NCBI RefSeq assembly: GCF_000797495.1
Contig: NZ_JTGN01000008.1
Coordinates: forward strand, 248,001-312,000
Reading direction: 5' to 3'
Origin: Robinsoniella peoriensis
GTDB lineage: Bacteria; Bacillota; Clostridia; Lachnospirales; Lachnospiraceae
DNA: 64,000 nucleotides
Positions 32,433-43,100 of this stretch are shown piece after piece (position 1 is the stretch's first letter; the number at the start of each line of letters is the position of its first letter). The translations under genes were made by a program, and so were the position numbers. The notes under the pieces are model-generated. The model searched no databases, was not told the origin of the DNA, and worked only from the letters and a program-made list of their open reading frames with translations.

Positions 32433-35400
32433 TTAGGATGTTGTTGTAGCAGCTACTTCGTCGTCCAAGATAAAAGAACAGCGGAATTGCGCTTTTTTAA
32501 AGATATCTTCTCTTGTAATATGTAATGTTCTGGAACCCGCTATGTGCTGTGAATTCCAATATTCATCAAGGTCTGAGTCTGAACTCTGCCTAGACCAGAT
32601 GAAGTGGGAATCAGGGTAATCATTTGTAACATCGTTATTCCCACGGTAAAGTGTGACGGTTAGATAGGTATCGATTTGACCGTTCGTAAATATATTTCCG
32701 TTGGAACTGGACACTTCTAATTTATACTGGAGGCTGTCCTCGATTTTTTTGTCTAAGTTAGTTGTTGTGGAAGTAATCGTATCCTGGAACTCTTGGTACT
32801 TAATCCCAAACTGGTCACCGTTGCCATCTAAGATTTCTGTGATGGATACTTTACCGTTTTCATCGGTTTTGACGATTGGGAAATTGAGTTTATTTTTAGA
32901 GATCTGATTATCAGCAAGCATGTCATTCTTAATAAGTCCATCCTGGATACCTTCTGTCGTTATTCCATTCTCATCAAAAAGCGCTGTTTTTCCATCAACT
33001 CCCCGGACAATAAAATTGAAATCACCATTTACATCCTGTCCAATCTGAACACGGATATTGCCTTTGTCGTCGTAGAACTGTTGAGTCCCATTTGCAAATG
33101 CAATTGAAGGCTGACCAGTGTCAGAAGATATTAGCGTGATTATTTCTGCTGAGGCTGCATGTGCCATAAGGTCTGCAACCGATATTTTAGCTGCAATCAT
33201 TTCCTTAATAACGGCATCGCTAATATGGACATTGCCCGATGTGAGTTCAATAAAGAAAGCTTCATCACCAATGATCTGACCCGTAACAACTTTTTTAAGT
33301 AAGGCCAGATCACCTTTAATTTCTTTGAAGTCTGCGATATCTCCTATAACAATTCGTGCTGCTATATAGTCAGCATCAATGTATTCGCTAAAGAATTTGT
33401 TGAAACTTGCTTCATCCCCATTGATCTGGCCAACGTCTATTTTTGCAAACCGAAGATATTCACCTACTAATTTTTGAATCGTTGCAGAGGGAACCTGTAA
33501 ATTTCCGGTAATGTTCGTTACGGCATTATTGAACAGGTTATTGGATATCATCTTTTGTAGTAAGGTTGTCAGATACTCTTTGTCATCCTTGCTGTTTCCA
33601 GTTCCAAGCGCAACCCCACCACCAGAAGATCCCCGTTCATTTTCATTTTGCAGAATCTGAGTTAAATCATTTCTACCTGACCTGCTTGTAATCATGTTTG
33701 AAAACTCTACGGTTAAATCTGGAGTAATCGCACACGGGTTCCACGTTCTGCCTATTAATCTTAACTTAACAGAATAGTCATCCCTTATTCCTAAGCGGAC
33801 AAAATTACCCAGCACAAAAGAACTTCGCCAGCATTTAAATTCTTCCAGGCGTAGCAGATTGTCCATTTCAGTTGTAAAGGTATATTGGGGTTGACTAAGC
33901 TCTGAGATTTTGTCAATCGCATCCTGATACAGTGTTTCCTGCACTTTTATGGTATCAAGGGTAGAATCGATTGATGTAGAGACTATATTAGAGTTTGTGT
34001 ACGTTTGATCATGAATCAGGGTATTGTAAATGATATACTCATCATCAGAGAGCTTCCATTTTTCATTTTTTATAGAGACATCCGTAATCATGGCAGTTTT
34101 CTGATCTGTGATGTCTTTTTGTTTTGTTTTTAAAACCTCAATTTCATCTGTCAGTTGTTTTAGTTTGAATAGGAGAGTACCTTGGGTGGTTTCATTACCA
34201 AGATAACCACTATATTCTACATACTTGTCATGCATCCTATTATAAGAATCTTCGTTTGGGTATTTAGCCTTTTCCTCGTCAGTAAGATCAGACCAGGGTT
34301 TCTCATATTCAGCAAAATCTTTTAACTCATTTTCATAGAATTCTTTCTTTGCTTTTAATAATTCAACGCCATATAAATCCCAGTTTGTTTCAAACTCTTT
34401 GTTGTAGTCGTGTTTATCCTCTTTGTCTGGGATCATTAGATTATCTATCGCAATCTGAATATTCGGAAGAATATAATCCTTAACCTGTATGTAAGTGTAG
34501 TAGCCGCCATATCCATTTGCCTTATTATATAGAAGATCCAAGTAACGTTCATGGTCGATAGTGCCATCTATTTTTTTCCAGGGAATATATTCAGGATCGG
34601 TACCGTCTGTTGGATTCGTATACTGAGGATCAGGATCGACACTAACCTGAAGACTAGTTAGAAGAGCATTGTAGTACTTCATGTTCTTATTAAGTAGTTC
34701 TTCCGTCATGTCGTCCCATTGTTTCCAGTCGCAGCCATCATTTGGAGCACGATGAGTTATGTCTTGTATCTTAGACTCAAGATCTGCCCCTTTTGTAGAC
34801 AACTCTATGAAATCTGGACGCTTCTTCTCACGATATGTAATCCAGGCTTTTAATTTCTCTATCAGTTCGGATGACATGTATTTTTCGTTCATAAAGAAAG
34901 ACAGGTCTTGAATACATCTTTCATTAAAATTTACAGCCCGGATATCCAGATCATCATCACCAGTTACTGTGAACTGGGTAAATACGCTGTCCTCATCACA
35001 ATTTATTTCAACAGCTTTTGCCAGATTACGGTAACCAATAAACACAGTTGTGTCTTTCCCAATTTCTTCTTTGTCGTAAACATTTATCGTTTTGTTTAAA
35101 ATATCGAAACGGAAGATAAGGTCTAATTTTGGCGCAACTACAGAAGTAAGAAAGGCATAAATATTGGTATTGTCCGCATCTACAGACATCCGTTTCGCTT
35201 CATTGTCTTTTAGGATTTCGGAAACAAACCCTACTTTCCATCCAGGCATTTTCTCTAACATTAGATGCAACAGGGACAATTCGGGATTATCGCTTCGGTA
35301 CAGAATAATATATTTCTTGGCGAATCCAAGTTCATCAACATTGTTTTTAGCTAAATACTCCAATGAATCTGTGGTACCTTTATTAATTAAAATACCTGTC

Positions 35401-35732
35401 AGGGCTTTATCCTGGAATTCTTTTGAAATATCATAAGCCTGGATTGACTTTGTTTCCTGAAATCCATCATTGCTTGTTACCGGTTCCTGCATCTGGAAGT
35501 AACCAATATCCTCCAGGTACAATTCCATGTAAACACCCAGATCCTCATATCCATTGGATAAAATCTCTGCTCCTTCATCTGTGGCGATATAACGGTCAAC
35601 TACAAAGCTGAGTTCCCAGAAATCTTTTAAGTGCTCCGAGCATTGAACGGTATCGATCTGGACACCGTTTAATTGCGTCATTAATATGTTTCCAGGCTGA
35701 CATAAATAAATACGTTTTCCACTTTCTAACAT
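32433..35732 (-). CDS. Tail-associated lysin/endopeptidase-like baseplate hub (Tal, 1099 aa)
   Basis: Start set at ATG 35732 (MLESGKRIYL), which overlaps the Dit stop (ATGTTAG); the frame to 35762 lies wholly inside dit. Residues about 1-330 match the prophage-tail/Gp37-like hub fold (NGVQIDTVQCSEHLKDFWELSF; KMPGWKVGFVSEIL). A long coiled coil (about 430-620) leads to helical repeats ('GDEASFNKFFSEYIDADYIAARIVIGDIADFKEI') and an Ig-like C-terminus. It follows Dit as expected for the tail tip. No lytic domain is evident, so it is structural rather than enzymatic as far as I can see. Confidence 0.8.
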   Translation of the reverse strand: MLESGKRIYLCQPGNILMTQLNGVQIDTVQCSEHLKDFWELSFVVDRYIATDEGAEILSNGYEDLGVYMELYLEDIGYFQMQEPVTSNDGFQETKSIQAYDISKEFQDKALTGILINKGTTDSLEYLAKNNVDELGFAKKYIILYRSDNPELSLLHLMLEKMPGWKVGFVSEILKDNEAKRMSVDADNTNIYAFLTSVVAPKLDLIFRFDILNKTINVYDKEEIGKDTTVFIGYRNLAKAVEINCDEDSVFTQFTVTGDDDLDIRAVNFNERCIQDLSFFMNEKYMSSELIEKLKAWITYREKKRPDFIELSTKGADLESKIQDITHRAPNDGCDWKQWDDMTEELLNKNMKYYNALLTSLQVSVDPDPQYTNPTDGTDPEYIPWKKIDGTIDHERYLDLLYNKANGYGGYYTYIQVKDYILPNIQIAIDNLMIPDKEDKHDYNKEFETNWDLYGVELLKAKKEFYENELKDFAEYEKPWSDLTDEEKAKYPNEDSYNRMHDKYVEYSGYLGNETTQGTLLFKLKQLTDEIEVLKTKQKDITDQKTAMITDVSIKNEKWKLSDDEYIIYNTLIHDQTYTNSNIVSTSIDSTLDTIKVQETLYQDAIDKISELSQPQYTFTTEMDNLLRLEEFKCWRSSFVLGNFVRLGIRDDYSVKLRLIGRTWNPCAITPDLTVEFSNMITSRSGRNDLTQILQNENERGSSGGGVALGTGNSKDDKEYLTTLLQKMISNNLFNNAVTNITGNLQVPSATIQKLVGEYLRFAKIDVGQINGDEASFNKFFSEYIDADYIAARIVIGDIADFKEIKGDLALLKKVVTGQIIGDEAFFIELTSGNVHISDAVIKEMIAAKISVADLMAHAASAEIITLISSDTGQPSIAFANGTQQFYDDKGNIRVQIGQDVNGDFNFIVRGVDGKTALFDENGITTEGIQDGLIKNDMLADNQISKNKLNFPIVKTDENGKVSITEILDGNGDQFGIKYQEFQDTITSTTTNLDKKIEDSLQYKLEVSSSNGNIFTNGQIDTYLTVTLYRGNNDVTNDYPDSHFIWSRQSSDSDLDEYWNSQHIAGSRTLHITREDIFKKAQFRCSFILDDEVAATTTS

Positions 35733-36526
35733 AGGAAACCACCAGCCTTTTTCTGTGGGCACTTATATGTGATTTTTACATCTGCATCACCCGTTATCTG
35801 AATTACATTTTCTCCTGGCAGTAACCTTAGCCAGTAAATATTTCCGACATCCTCCCAGCCTAAATCTTTGTAGGAAATAATACCGTGTGTTGTAGCATCA
35901 GTTGGAATGCATAATTTGCAGTCGAAAGTCATCGGAAGTTTAGCGTAAGTATGAATTTTCATTGTGTTTTCGTTGTCAGTTAGATTCTTAATTACTATGT
36001 CAGTAGTTGTTTCTGTTTTAACCGTCATCACAGGGTAAACATATTCCTCAGTTTCATCAGAGTCTATATAGATTGTATGATTTTCTGGAGCAGTAAAGTG
36101 CTCCTCATAACTTTTCCATGCATATGGTGAGTCACATTCAAACTGGCATACAGCACCAATGATACCTCCAACTAATTTCCAACGGACATCGGTAAATGTT
36201 CCGCGGTATATGGTTGTTGTGCCATCAGAATTGTGGAACTCTATCCACTTTGGCAGTTTGGGAGAGGTAAGCCATCTGTTTACTTTTCGCTGTTCATCAT
36301 CTGTGAATTCTGTTTGGTCTTCTTTAATTAGTGCGAACTCTAGGTTGGGCGTGTCAGTAAACCTTGTGCCATATTGGTTGGGAACGCTACGATTAATCGT
36401 AGTTTCTCCTTTTACCGTTTCCCGGGCAAATCCTGTAAGTTCTTCCGGATAATCGAAGAAACATAAGATCAGAGGAACGGATAGAAGAGTAGCACTGGTT
36501 TTTTCATTATATTTAAAATATCCCAT
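35726..36526 (-). CDS. Distal tail protein (Dit, Sipho_tail family) (266 aa)
   Basis: ATG 36526 follows AGGAGG. The N-terminal half is the Dit belt domain (FDYPEELTGFARETVKGETTINRSVPNQYGTRF; FALIKEDQTEFTDDEQRKVNRWLTSPKLPKWIEF), and the C-terminal half a galectin-like or OB module. It forms the hexameric ring joining tail tube and baseplate. The next gene starts within its stop codon region. Upstream lies an out-of-place Panacea gene closed by a terminator. Confidence 0.85.
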   Translation of the reverse strand: MGYFKYNEKTSATLLSVPLILCFFDYPEELTGFARETVKGETTINRSVPNQYGTRFTDTPNLEFALIKEDQTEFTDDEQRKVNRWLTSPKLPKWIEFHNSDGTTTIYRGTFTDVRWKLVGGIIGAVCQFECDSPYAWKSYEEHFTAPENHTIYIDSDETEEYVYPVMTVKTETTTDIVIKNLTDNENTMKIHTYAKLPMTFDCKLCIPTDATTHGIISYKDLGWEDVGNIYWLRLLPGENVIQITGDADVKITYKCPQKKAGGFLC

Positions 36527-36546
36527 CTAGAACCTCCTTTCTACTA

Positions 36547-36579
36547 AAATAGAAACTGCTCCTTTGACAGAGCAGCTTC
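36547..36579 (-). terminator. Intrinsic terminator after tail-operon Panacea gene
   Basis: GAAACTGCTC (36552-36561) pairs with GAGCAGCTTC (36570-36579). TATTTTA follows on the minus strand. Confidence 0.6.
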
Positions 36580-36609
36580 CTGATTAAGTTCAATGCCTTT
36601 GGTATTTTG

Positions 36610-37122
36610 TTATTCTTTATTTTCCATTAGCATCCTATAAAATTTTTTCATATCGCTTTCTTTTATGATATTATTACTTCCCTGCCATGGTTTCAAATTT
36701 TCTCTAGCATTTTTCCAAGGCATTTCTGTATGATTAAGTATTTCAAGTTCCTCACCATTCAAATCACCATAGGAATGATATATTTCTCTTGAAAATGTCA
36801 AAAACTCCTCAGGAATTTCTTGAGTATTATTACATAATGGAATATAACCAAATCCATACACTTTGCATCTTTGATATAAATCCGGTTGAACCGCCCCCTG
36901 TACCCATGCCTCAAACTGTTCCGAAATTAAATTTGTATTATTTATTGCAAGATACCAAGCCTTTGCATAATAACAAAGCTTTTGTAATTTTTTATGTGTC
37001 ATAGAATCAATACACAAAAAGGCATTTGCCAAATCAAACACATCTCCGATTTTTTTTGACACATCTCCATTTGTCAAATCTAATCCCTTGAATACAGGTT
37101 TAAATTCTAAATAAGTATTCAT
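36610..37122 (-). CDS. Second Panacea-domain (DUF4065) protein, orphan, inside tail operon (170 aa)
   Basis: Start set at ATG 37122 (MNTYLEF) with CGGAG 8 nt upstream. Contains MTHKKLQKLCYYAKAWYLA, EQFEAWVQGAVQPDLYQRCKVYGFGY and NGEELEILNHTEMPWKNAR, the family hallmarks, so it is a paralogue of the protein at 16261-16719. It has an N-terminal extension of about 25 residues. It lies between tape measure and Dit, where no toxin partner is present. It may protect against a toxin elsewhere (for example the MazF-like gene in the nearby intron) or be a phage anti-toxin-antitoxin factor. These roles are inference. Confidence 0.8.
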   Translation of the reverse strand: MNTYLEFKPVFKGLDLTNGDVSKKIGDVFDLANAFLCIDSMTHKKLQKLCYYAKAWYLAINNTNLISEQFEAWVQGAVQPDLYQRCKVYGFGYIPLCNNTQEIPEEFLTFSREIYHSYGDLNGEELEILNHTEMPWKNARENLKPWQGSNNIIKESDMKKFYRMLMENKE

Positions 37123-37156
37123 TTTTTCCACTCCGATAATTTCTATTTTTATGGAT

Positions 37157-40100
37157 TTATCTAAGCCCTACCTTACGTAAATCTTTAGCTAATTCTTTTC
37201 CGGTATACTTAGCTATCATAGGCAGTTGTTGCTTAATAATTCTTATTGTGTCTTCTCCGGTATTTCCGCCCTGAACATTTAGGTGACATTCAATCTGCTG
37301 GTTAATCGTTGATTCACGTGGTTCTATATTTGGCATCTTAGCAGTAAACGAATCAGCAAACCGAGCATGAAAAGCTTTCATCGTAAATAAAGCTTCTGGC
37401 AGAATCTTTGTGAAATCTTGTGTCAAGATGGTTTCACCCGGATTAACGGATGCAAGCAGTGAATCACCATTTGAATGTATCTTCTCAATTATTCCGCCTT
37501 TAGCAGCACCACCAAGCCCAGACCAGTCAAAGTTTTTAGGATCAACTCCCAAACTTTCCAGCATCTTCTGAATAGTTTCACCGACTTTTCCAAAAGAGGA
37601 AGTTACGATGTCGGTAGCGCCATTAATCAGGTCAGTAATCTTGTCCAGGTTCTGGGCAAGATCTTTGATGTATTTATCATAGTCTTCTTGCAATTCAGTC
37701 TTGAGTTCGTCAAGTCCATCCATCTGTATCTTGATTGTCTGCTCGTGAACGGTATCGTCTATCTCGTCCTGTTTCTCTTGGATCTGCGCATCCAGTCTTG
37801 CTTTTTGTGCCCTGCTTTCTGCATCCGTTACGCCATCAAGAGCTGCTGCTTGTGCCTTTAATTGCTGAAGTTCCTTACTGCTTTTCTTCATGTTTTTGTC
37901 GTAGTTATAATAGTCCTCAGTTTTTTGCAGTAATTTGTTCCGGGCATCGATTACTTTAAAGATAGCATCAAGTTCCGCTTTAGATTGGCTTTTTACAATA
38001 TTTAAAACAGCTTCTCTTGCAGACCCACCATTTTTAATTGCTTCATTCAATTCTTCCTGCGCTTTGCGAAGATCTTCCAGGTATTTGCCTTCCGTATAAT
38101 CTTGACTGCCTTTTAATCCTTCAATCGTGGCTATCTTTTGCTGGATTGCCTGGATGTCATCCATGTAAGTTTCATACTCTTTTATACTTGTTGCGAGTTT
38201 TGTTATACCAAAATCAGTGAGATTACCGTCATCATCATACATCATATCTTCATTTATTAGGGATGAAATGGTACCCATTAAATCTCGCAACCGCCCGCTT
38301 GCTTCTATGGCTCTTTCAATATCTCTGAAATAAAGGTCTGAGCGCATGGAATCTTTCAACTCATCATTTTCCTTTTTCAGATTGTTTATTGCCGTATCAG
38401 CGTCTAGTGCTTCTTGCGTATACTGTTTGAAGTACTCATTGTCAGGATCACTGGCATATTTTTTTGCATTTTCTTCGGCGGCACTTTTTATGGCTTTTTG
38501 CTTATCAATTTCTTCATTGTTTTTCGTAATCTGGCTTTCGTAATCATCTTTTGTTAAGTCTATTTTCTGTGCTTTCTTCAGATTAATGATACTTTCCAGG
38601 TTTGATTTCTGAGCATCCAGTAATTCCAGTTCCTTCTTGAGTTTTTCGATAGGAAGGTTTTCTATTGTATGGTTCCATTCTAACTGGCTTATTTCAGCAG
38701 CTCTTATAGCGGCATCGTTTGCTTCGATCTTGGCTTGGATTTCTTGATACTTTTCGGAATTTACATCTAATCCTTGTTGCTGTTTTTTATATTCCTCATT
38801 CTGTGCAGCGAGGTTTGTTACCTGGGCTTCACTGTTTGTCTTTAGCTGTTTGTAATCATCAGCAGTCGCAAGTTCACCTTTCTTTTCTTTTTTAGAGATA
38901 TCATCTTGTTTACTGTCTGATTGAGCTTTAAGTCTGTCCAAAGAATAACCCATGTTTGTTACTTTGATGTTTTTCTGACTGTCTAATAGATTTTGAATTT
39001 CGATTTCCGCATCAGCTGCAGCATTCCCAACACCATCAATATCAGCCTGCCACTTATACCAGTCCTCACTACCTGCTTTGATTTTTCCTGACTTCACTAG
39101 TGAATTAAATTGATCCTGCATTGCTTTTTGTTGGGATAATAAATTTGTTTTTTCAGAACGTTTCCCAACGATTTCAGTTTCAAAATCATTTTCGGTTACG
39201 GCTTTTCCCTGGGCTACTTTTAATTCTCTGTTTTTAGCAGCCTTGTTACTATTAGAAGAGAGGTATGTGCCTTTAGCTTCATAGAACGCCTTTACGTTCT
39301 CCATCTGCTGATTTGCAACATCGCCCATTTTTTGAGCGAGTTCAGCCTGAGCCTTGGCGGCATTATCAGCAGCTGTTTTCTGGGCTTTTAAAGCCTCATT
39401 ATTCTTCTTGACTGCTTCATTGTAAGCCTTTGCTTTCTTTAGGTCATCGCCCTTTAGCCCTTTTGTACTGACTGTTTTGCCAGATTCGATCGCACTTCGC
39501 TGAGATTTACTCAGACTTTTAGACTTTAATAATTTATTGGCTGTAGTATCTTTGTTTTTCTTGTTATCAGCTACAATCTTATTATAATTTTTAGCGTCCT
39601 TGAGTGCATTCCCTTCAAGCCCTTTTGTATTAACCTTTTTACCAGATTTAACAGCTTTTTGTACAGACTTACGCTGGCTTTTTGACATCTTATTATTCAG
39701 TAGTTTGTTTCCAGCCTTTGTCGTTGATTTTTGGTAATCAAGCTGGTGTCCTGTTTTTCTGGCAATAGAAGCCGTTTTCTTTTTTGTGCTTTGTGCCGTA
39801 TTGTTTTGCTTTCTCTGAATGGCTACCTCATCATCAAGGAGCTTGTTTGTATATCCATAAGAAGCACCTTTGACATTATCAACCTTGTCCTGAGCCTTTT
39901 GGTATGTCTTATCTGCTTTCTTAAAAGTTTTTTCATCTTTGGATTTCTTACCTACAGAATTATTCCAATCCTCAATCTGTGACAGTAGCTTCTTATCCTT
40001 GATTCCTTTTGTGCTGACTTTCTTGCCTTTTTCGATATTAGAGGTAATCTTTTTCTTAGTAGAAGATTTAACCTTAGATTTTTTAACTTTCTTCTCTAAT

Positions 40101-43100
40101 TTATCACCCATTTTGTCATTACTTTTCGTAGATTTATTCAGCGTTGATTTTGCTTTGTTTCTTGTACTTTTTTTGGAAGACAGATTAACCTTTTCTTCAG
40201 TTTGTACCCTCTTAAGCAGATAACCCGTATTTGTATTGGTTCTTGCTTGAACCTTTGCATCCAGTACATCCATGTCATTGCCTAACCGCTCCAGCTTCTT
40301 TTCATACGCTTCAATCGGCACATTTGCCCATTGCGTATAAAGTTCCTGCTGTTCCCGGCGCAGCTGAGCCACTGCATCTTTACAGTTTATGGCTGCTTCA
40401 TAGTATTTTTTGTACTTGTCGATGTTTTCCTGCAGTTTCTTGCCTTCATCGGTAGAGGTGTCTATGGTATCAATGGAGTAATCTCCGTCACGTACTTTCT
40501 GTTTCCAGCTTTCATCCAAGCCGACACCATTTGCAGCATTCATGTAACCTTCATAACTGCGCTCATTGGCAGAAATCTCATTTTCTTTTGCTGTCATTCC
40601 ACGTTTTAAGCGGCTGGATTTGACCGCTGAGGATACGTAGTCTGTAATGGAATCAATGATATTCTTAGTCTTACGGGAAAAGTAGCTAAGACGGGTAGCA
40701 AAGTTATCTATTTCTGTTTTTGATTCTTTGGTTTTTTCAGTGTTTTCAGCTTGTGCTTGAGTATTTGCATTTACTGCAGTTGTATTTTGGTTTGTGGCAG
40801 TAGATGAAGTGTTAGTAACATATCCGCTAGTAATTCCACCACCTGGTTTATAATCGATCCCAGGCCCTCCAACAAAAGCATTGCCACTTGCTAAAGCTCC
40901 ACCTTTTAATGTACCACGACCTGTGACAAATCCTCTTTCTAATAAATTTTCGGATTGTAAGTGATTAAATACTATAGCATTTTTAGGAATATGCGCAAAT
41001 TCAGCCCCATTATCTCCATATGTCCGCCATTTTCCAGTATTAGGATCAACAACAATTTCTCTGCCAAGTTCCCCTATAAGTACTCGTTGTCCAAATGGGT
41101 TACCTGCATTGCCATTGGCGAAAGCACTACCGTTGAATGTTCCGTTTACGCCATGTACTCCTGCTAAGGGTAAAGGCCCTGACGCACCACCGCTTTGATT
41201 GTTATGCATGGTAGTAACTGTTATGGTTTTATCCTGTATAGTGCTAAGATAAGCTTGTATCATCTGTAGTGAAGAACTTGCATTATCAATTGCGTTAACA
41301 TGAAAGTTTTTATCTTCAATCTCTTTATCCTGTACTTTTTCTACAGCAGATTCTGCAGGAGCAGTTTCAGCCATAACCTCCATTTTGACTTTATTGCCTT
41401 CAAGAGTCTTTAATTGATCTTGGATTTCGGCGATACGAGCGGGCGCATTTTCTTCATTTACGTCAACTGATAGTGTATAGTTCTTGTTATTTAGTGCATC
41501 CAGTTCACTATTCAATGAAGAAATTTTAGAATCAGTATCTTCAATAGCGGCTTGAATTTCCACTTTTGTTGGAATTCCTAATTCATTTTTCTGTGCGATT
41601 ATATCTGCAATTTCTTGCTCAGTGGCTTGAATTTCAGAATCATCAACAGGTATATTCATTTGCTGTTGCATTTGAAGTCCCGACAGCTTTTCTTGTGCAG
41701 TCTTTAGTTGCCCGTCCAAATCTATAGTAGTATTGACTTTTTCTGATGAAAGCTTTTGTTTAAGATCAAGGGCTTCTTGAAGTCGCTGTTTTAGAATTTG
41801 AATTTCAGTAGCGTCAGCTGGTGTTCTTATCTTTTTCCCATTAAGCTCATCGATTCTAGCTTGTATATTAGTTATATTTTTATCAGCTTCAAATAGGGAA
41901 TTATTAACATTTCCAAATGATTCATCTCCCCAGTCATACTCTCCACCATAATCATTTAAGACACCAAACATTGCCTGAACGGTTTCATTAGTCCAATTGA
42001 ACTGACTTGCAAAATCTTTCATTGTTTTACCGGCAACGACTTTGAGCTTTTCAGTATCAGGATCATACTGCATTAAACCTTTATTGATGGACTCTTCCAG
42101 AAATTTATCTGCACCAGATTTATCTTTAAAATATGTGCCCAAATTATCAACATAGCTCTGCACCTGTTCTTGTGGTATGTTGTCAGGTACAACAAATTCC
42201 ATTGCAGCTTTGTATTTCTTAGTCCCGACTTCCATATAACTATCGGATTCAGTATCATTGACATCTTTAATAGCCTGTACTGCATTAGATACATCAGTAC
42301 CCATATCCCCTTCTTCAGGAGCGTTTTGTGCGTTTAACCATTCCTGGTAAGCACCAGTTGCTTCGCGAATGCTGGCTGCCATGAGGGAGTATTTTTCACT
42401 ATTTAATGCTATTGTATCTTGCTCAGTTAATAAATTATTTATTTGGCTCTGAATTGCAATAGCACTTTCGTCATTTGTATCCTTATATTGACTTAATTGC
42501 TTACGTAGCTCTATAAGCTTTTGGGTATTATCCGAATATTTTGATTTTGCTTGTGCATCATTTACTTTAATTGTCGCAAGAGTTTCTTCGGATTTTGCTT
42601 TGGTGATTTTTTTGACTTCTTCTTCATTTAAGCGTAATGTACCATTTATATATTGCAAAGCAGACTGATAGTCTTTTAGTTCTGCAGCATTAAACTGTTC
42701 GAGACTAAGGCTTTTACCTACTCCTTGACTAGCCAAAGTTTCTTGTACCTTAGAAAAGGATTTTGTAAAGTCTTCTGCTGAGGCAATGGCAGAACTAAAA
42801 TTAAGTTCAATTTCATTAGAACTTTGCAGATTAGATAACTCGCTTTTGAACTGTTCCAAACTCCATGATGAGGTATCTGCATCAATGTCATATAACAGGT
42901 GTAAATCATTTTGACTTAATCCATTTATCCAAGAGCGAATATCTTTATCAGAGATATTTAAAAGATCAGCTACTCCGTCAGGAGCAAGGTTATCTTCGAA
43001 AGCTATGGCATTGATTTCGGAAGCCATGTCGGATATGTCAATCCCAGCTGTTTTACATGCACGTGATAGTTTTGGGAATTTTTTAATGATATCCTCTACA

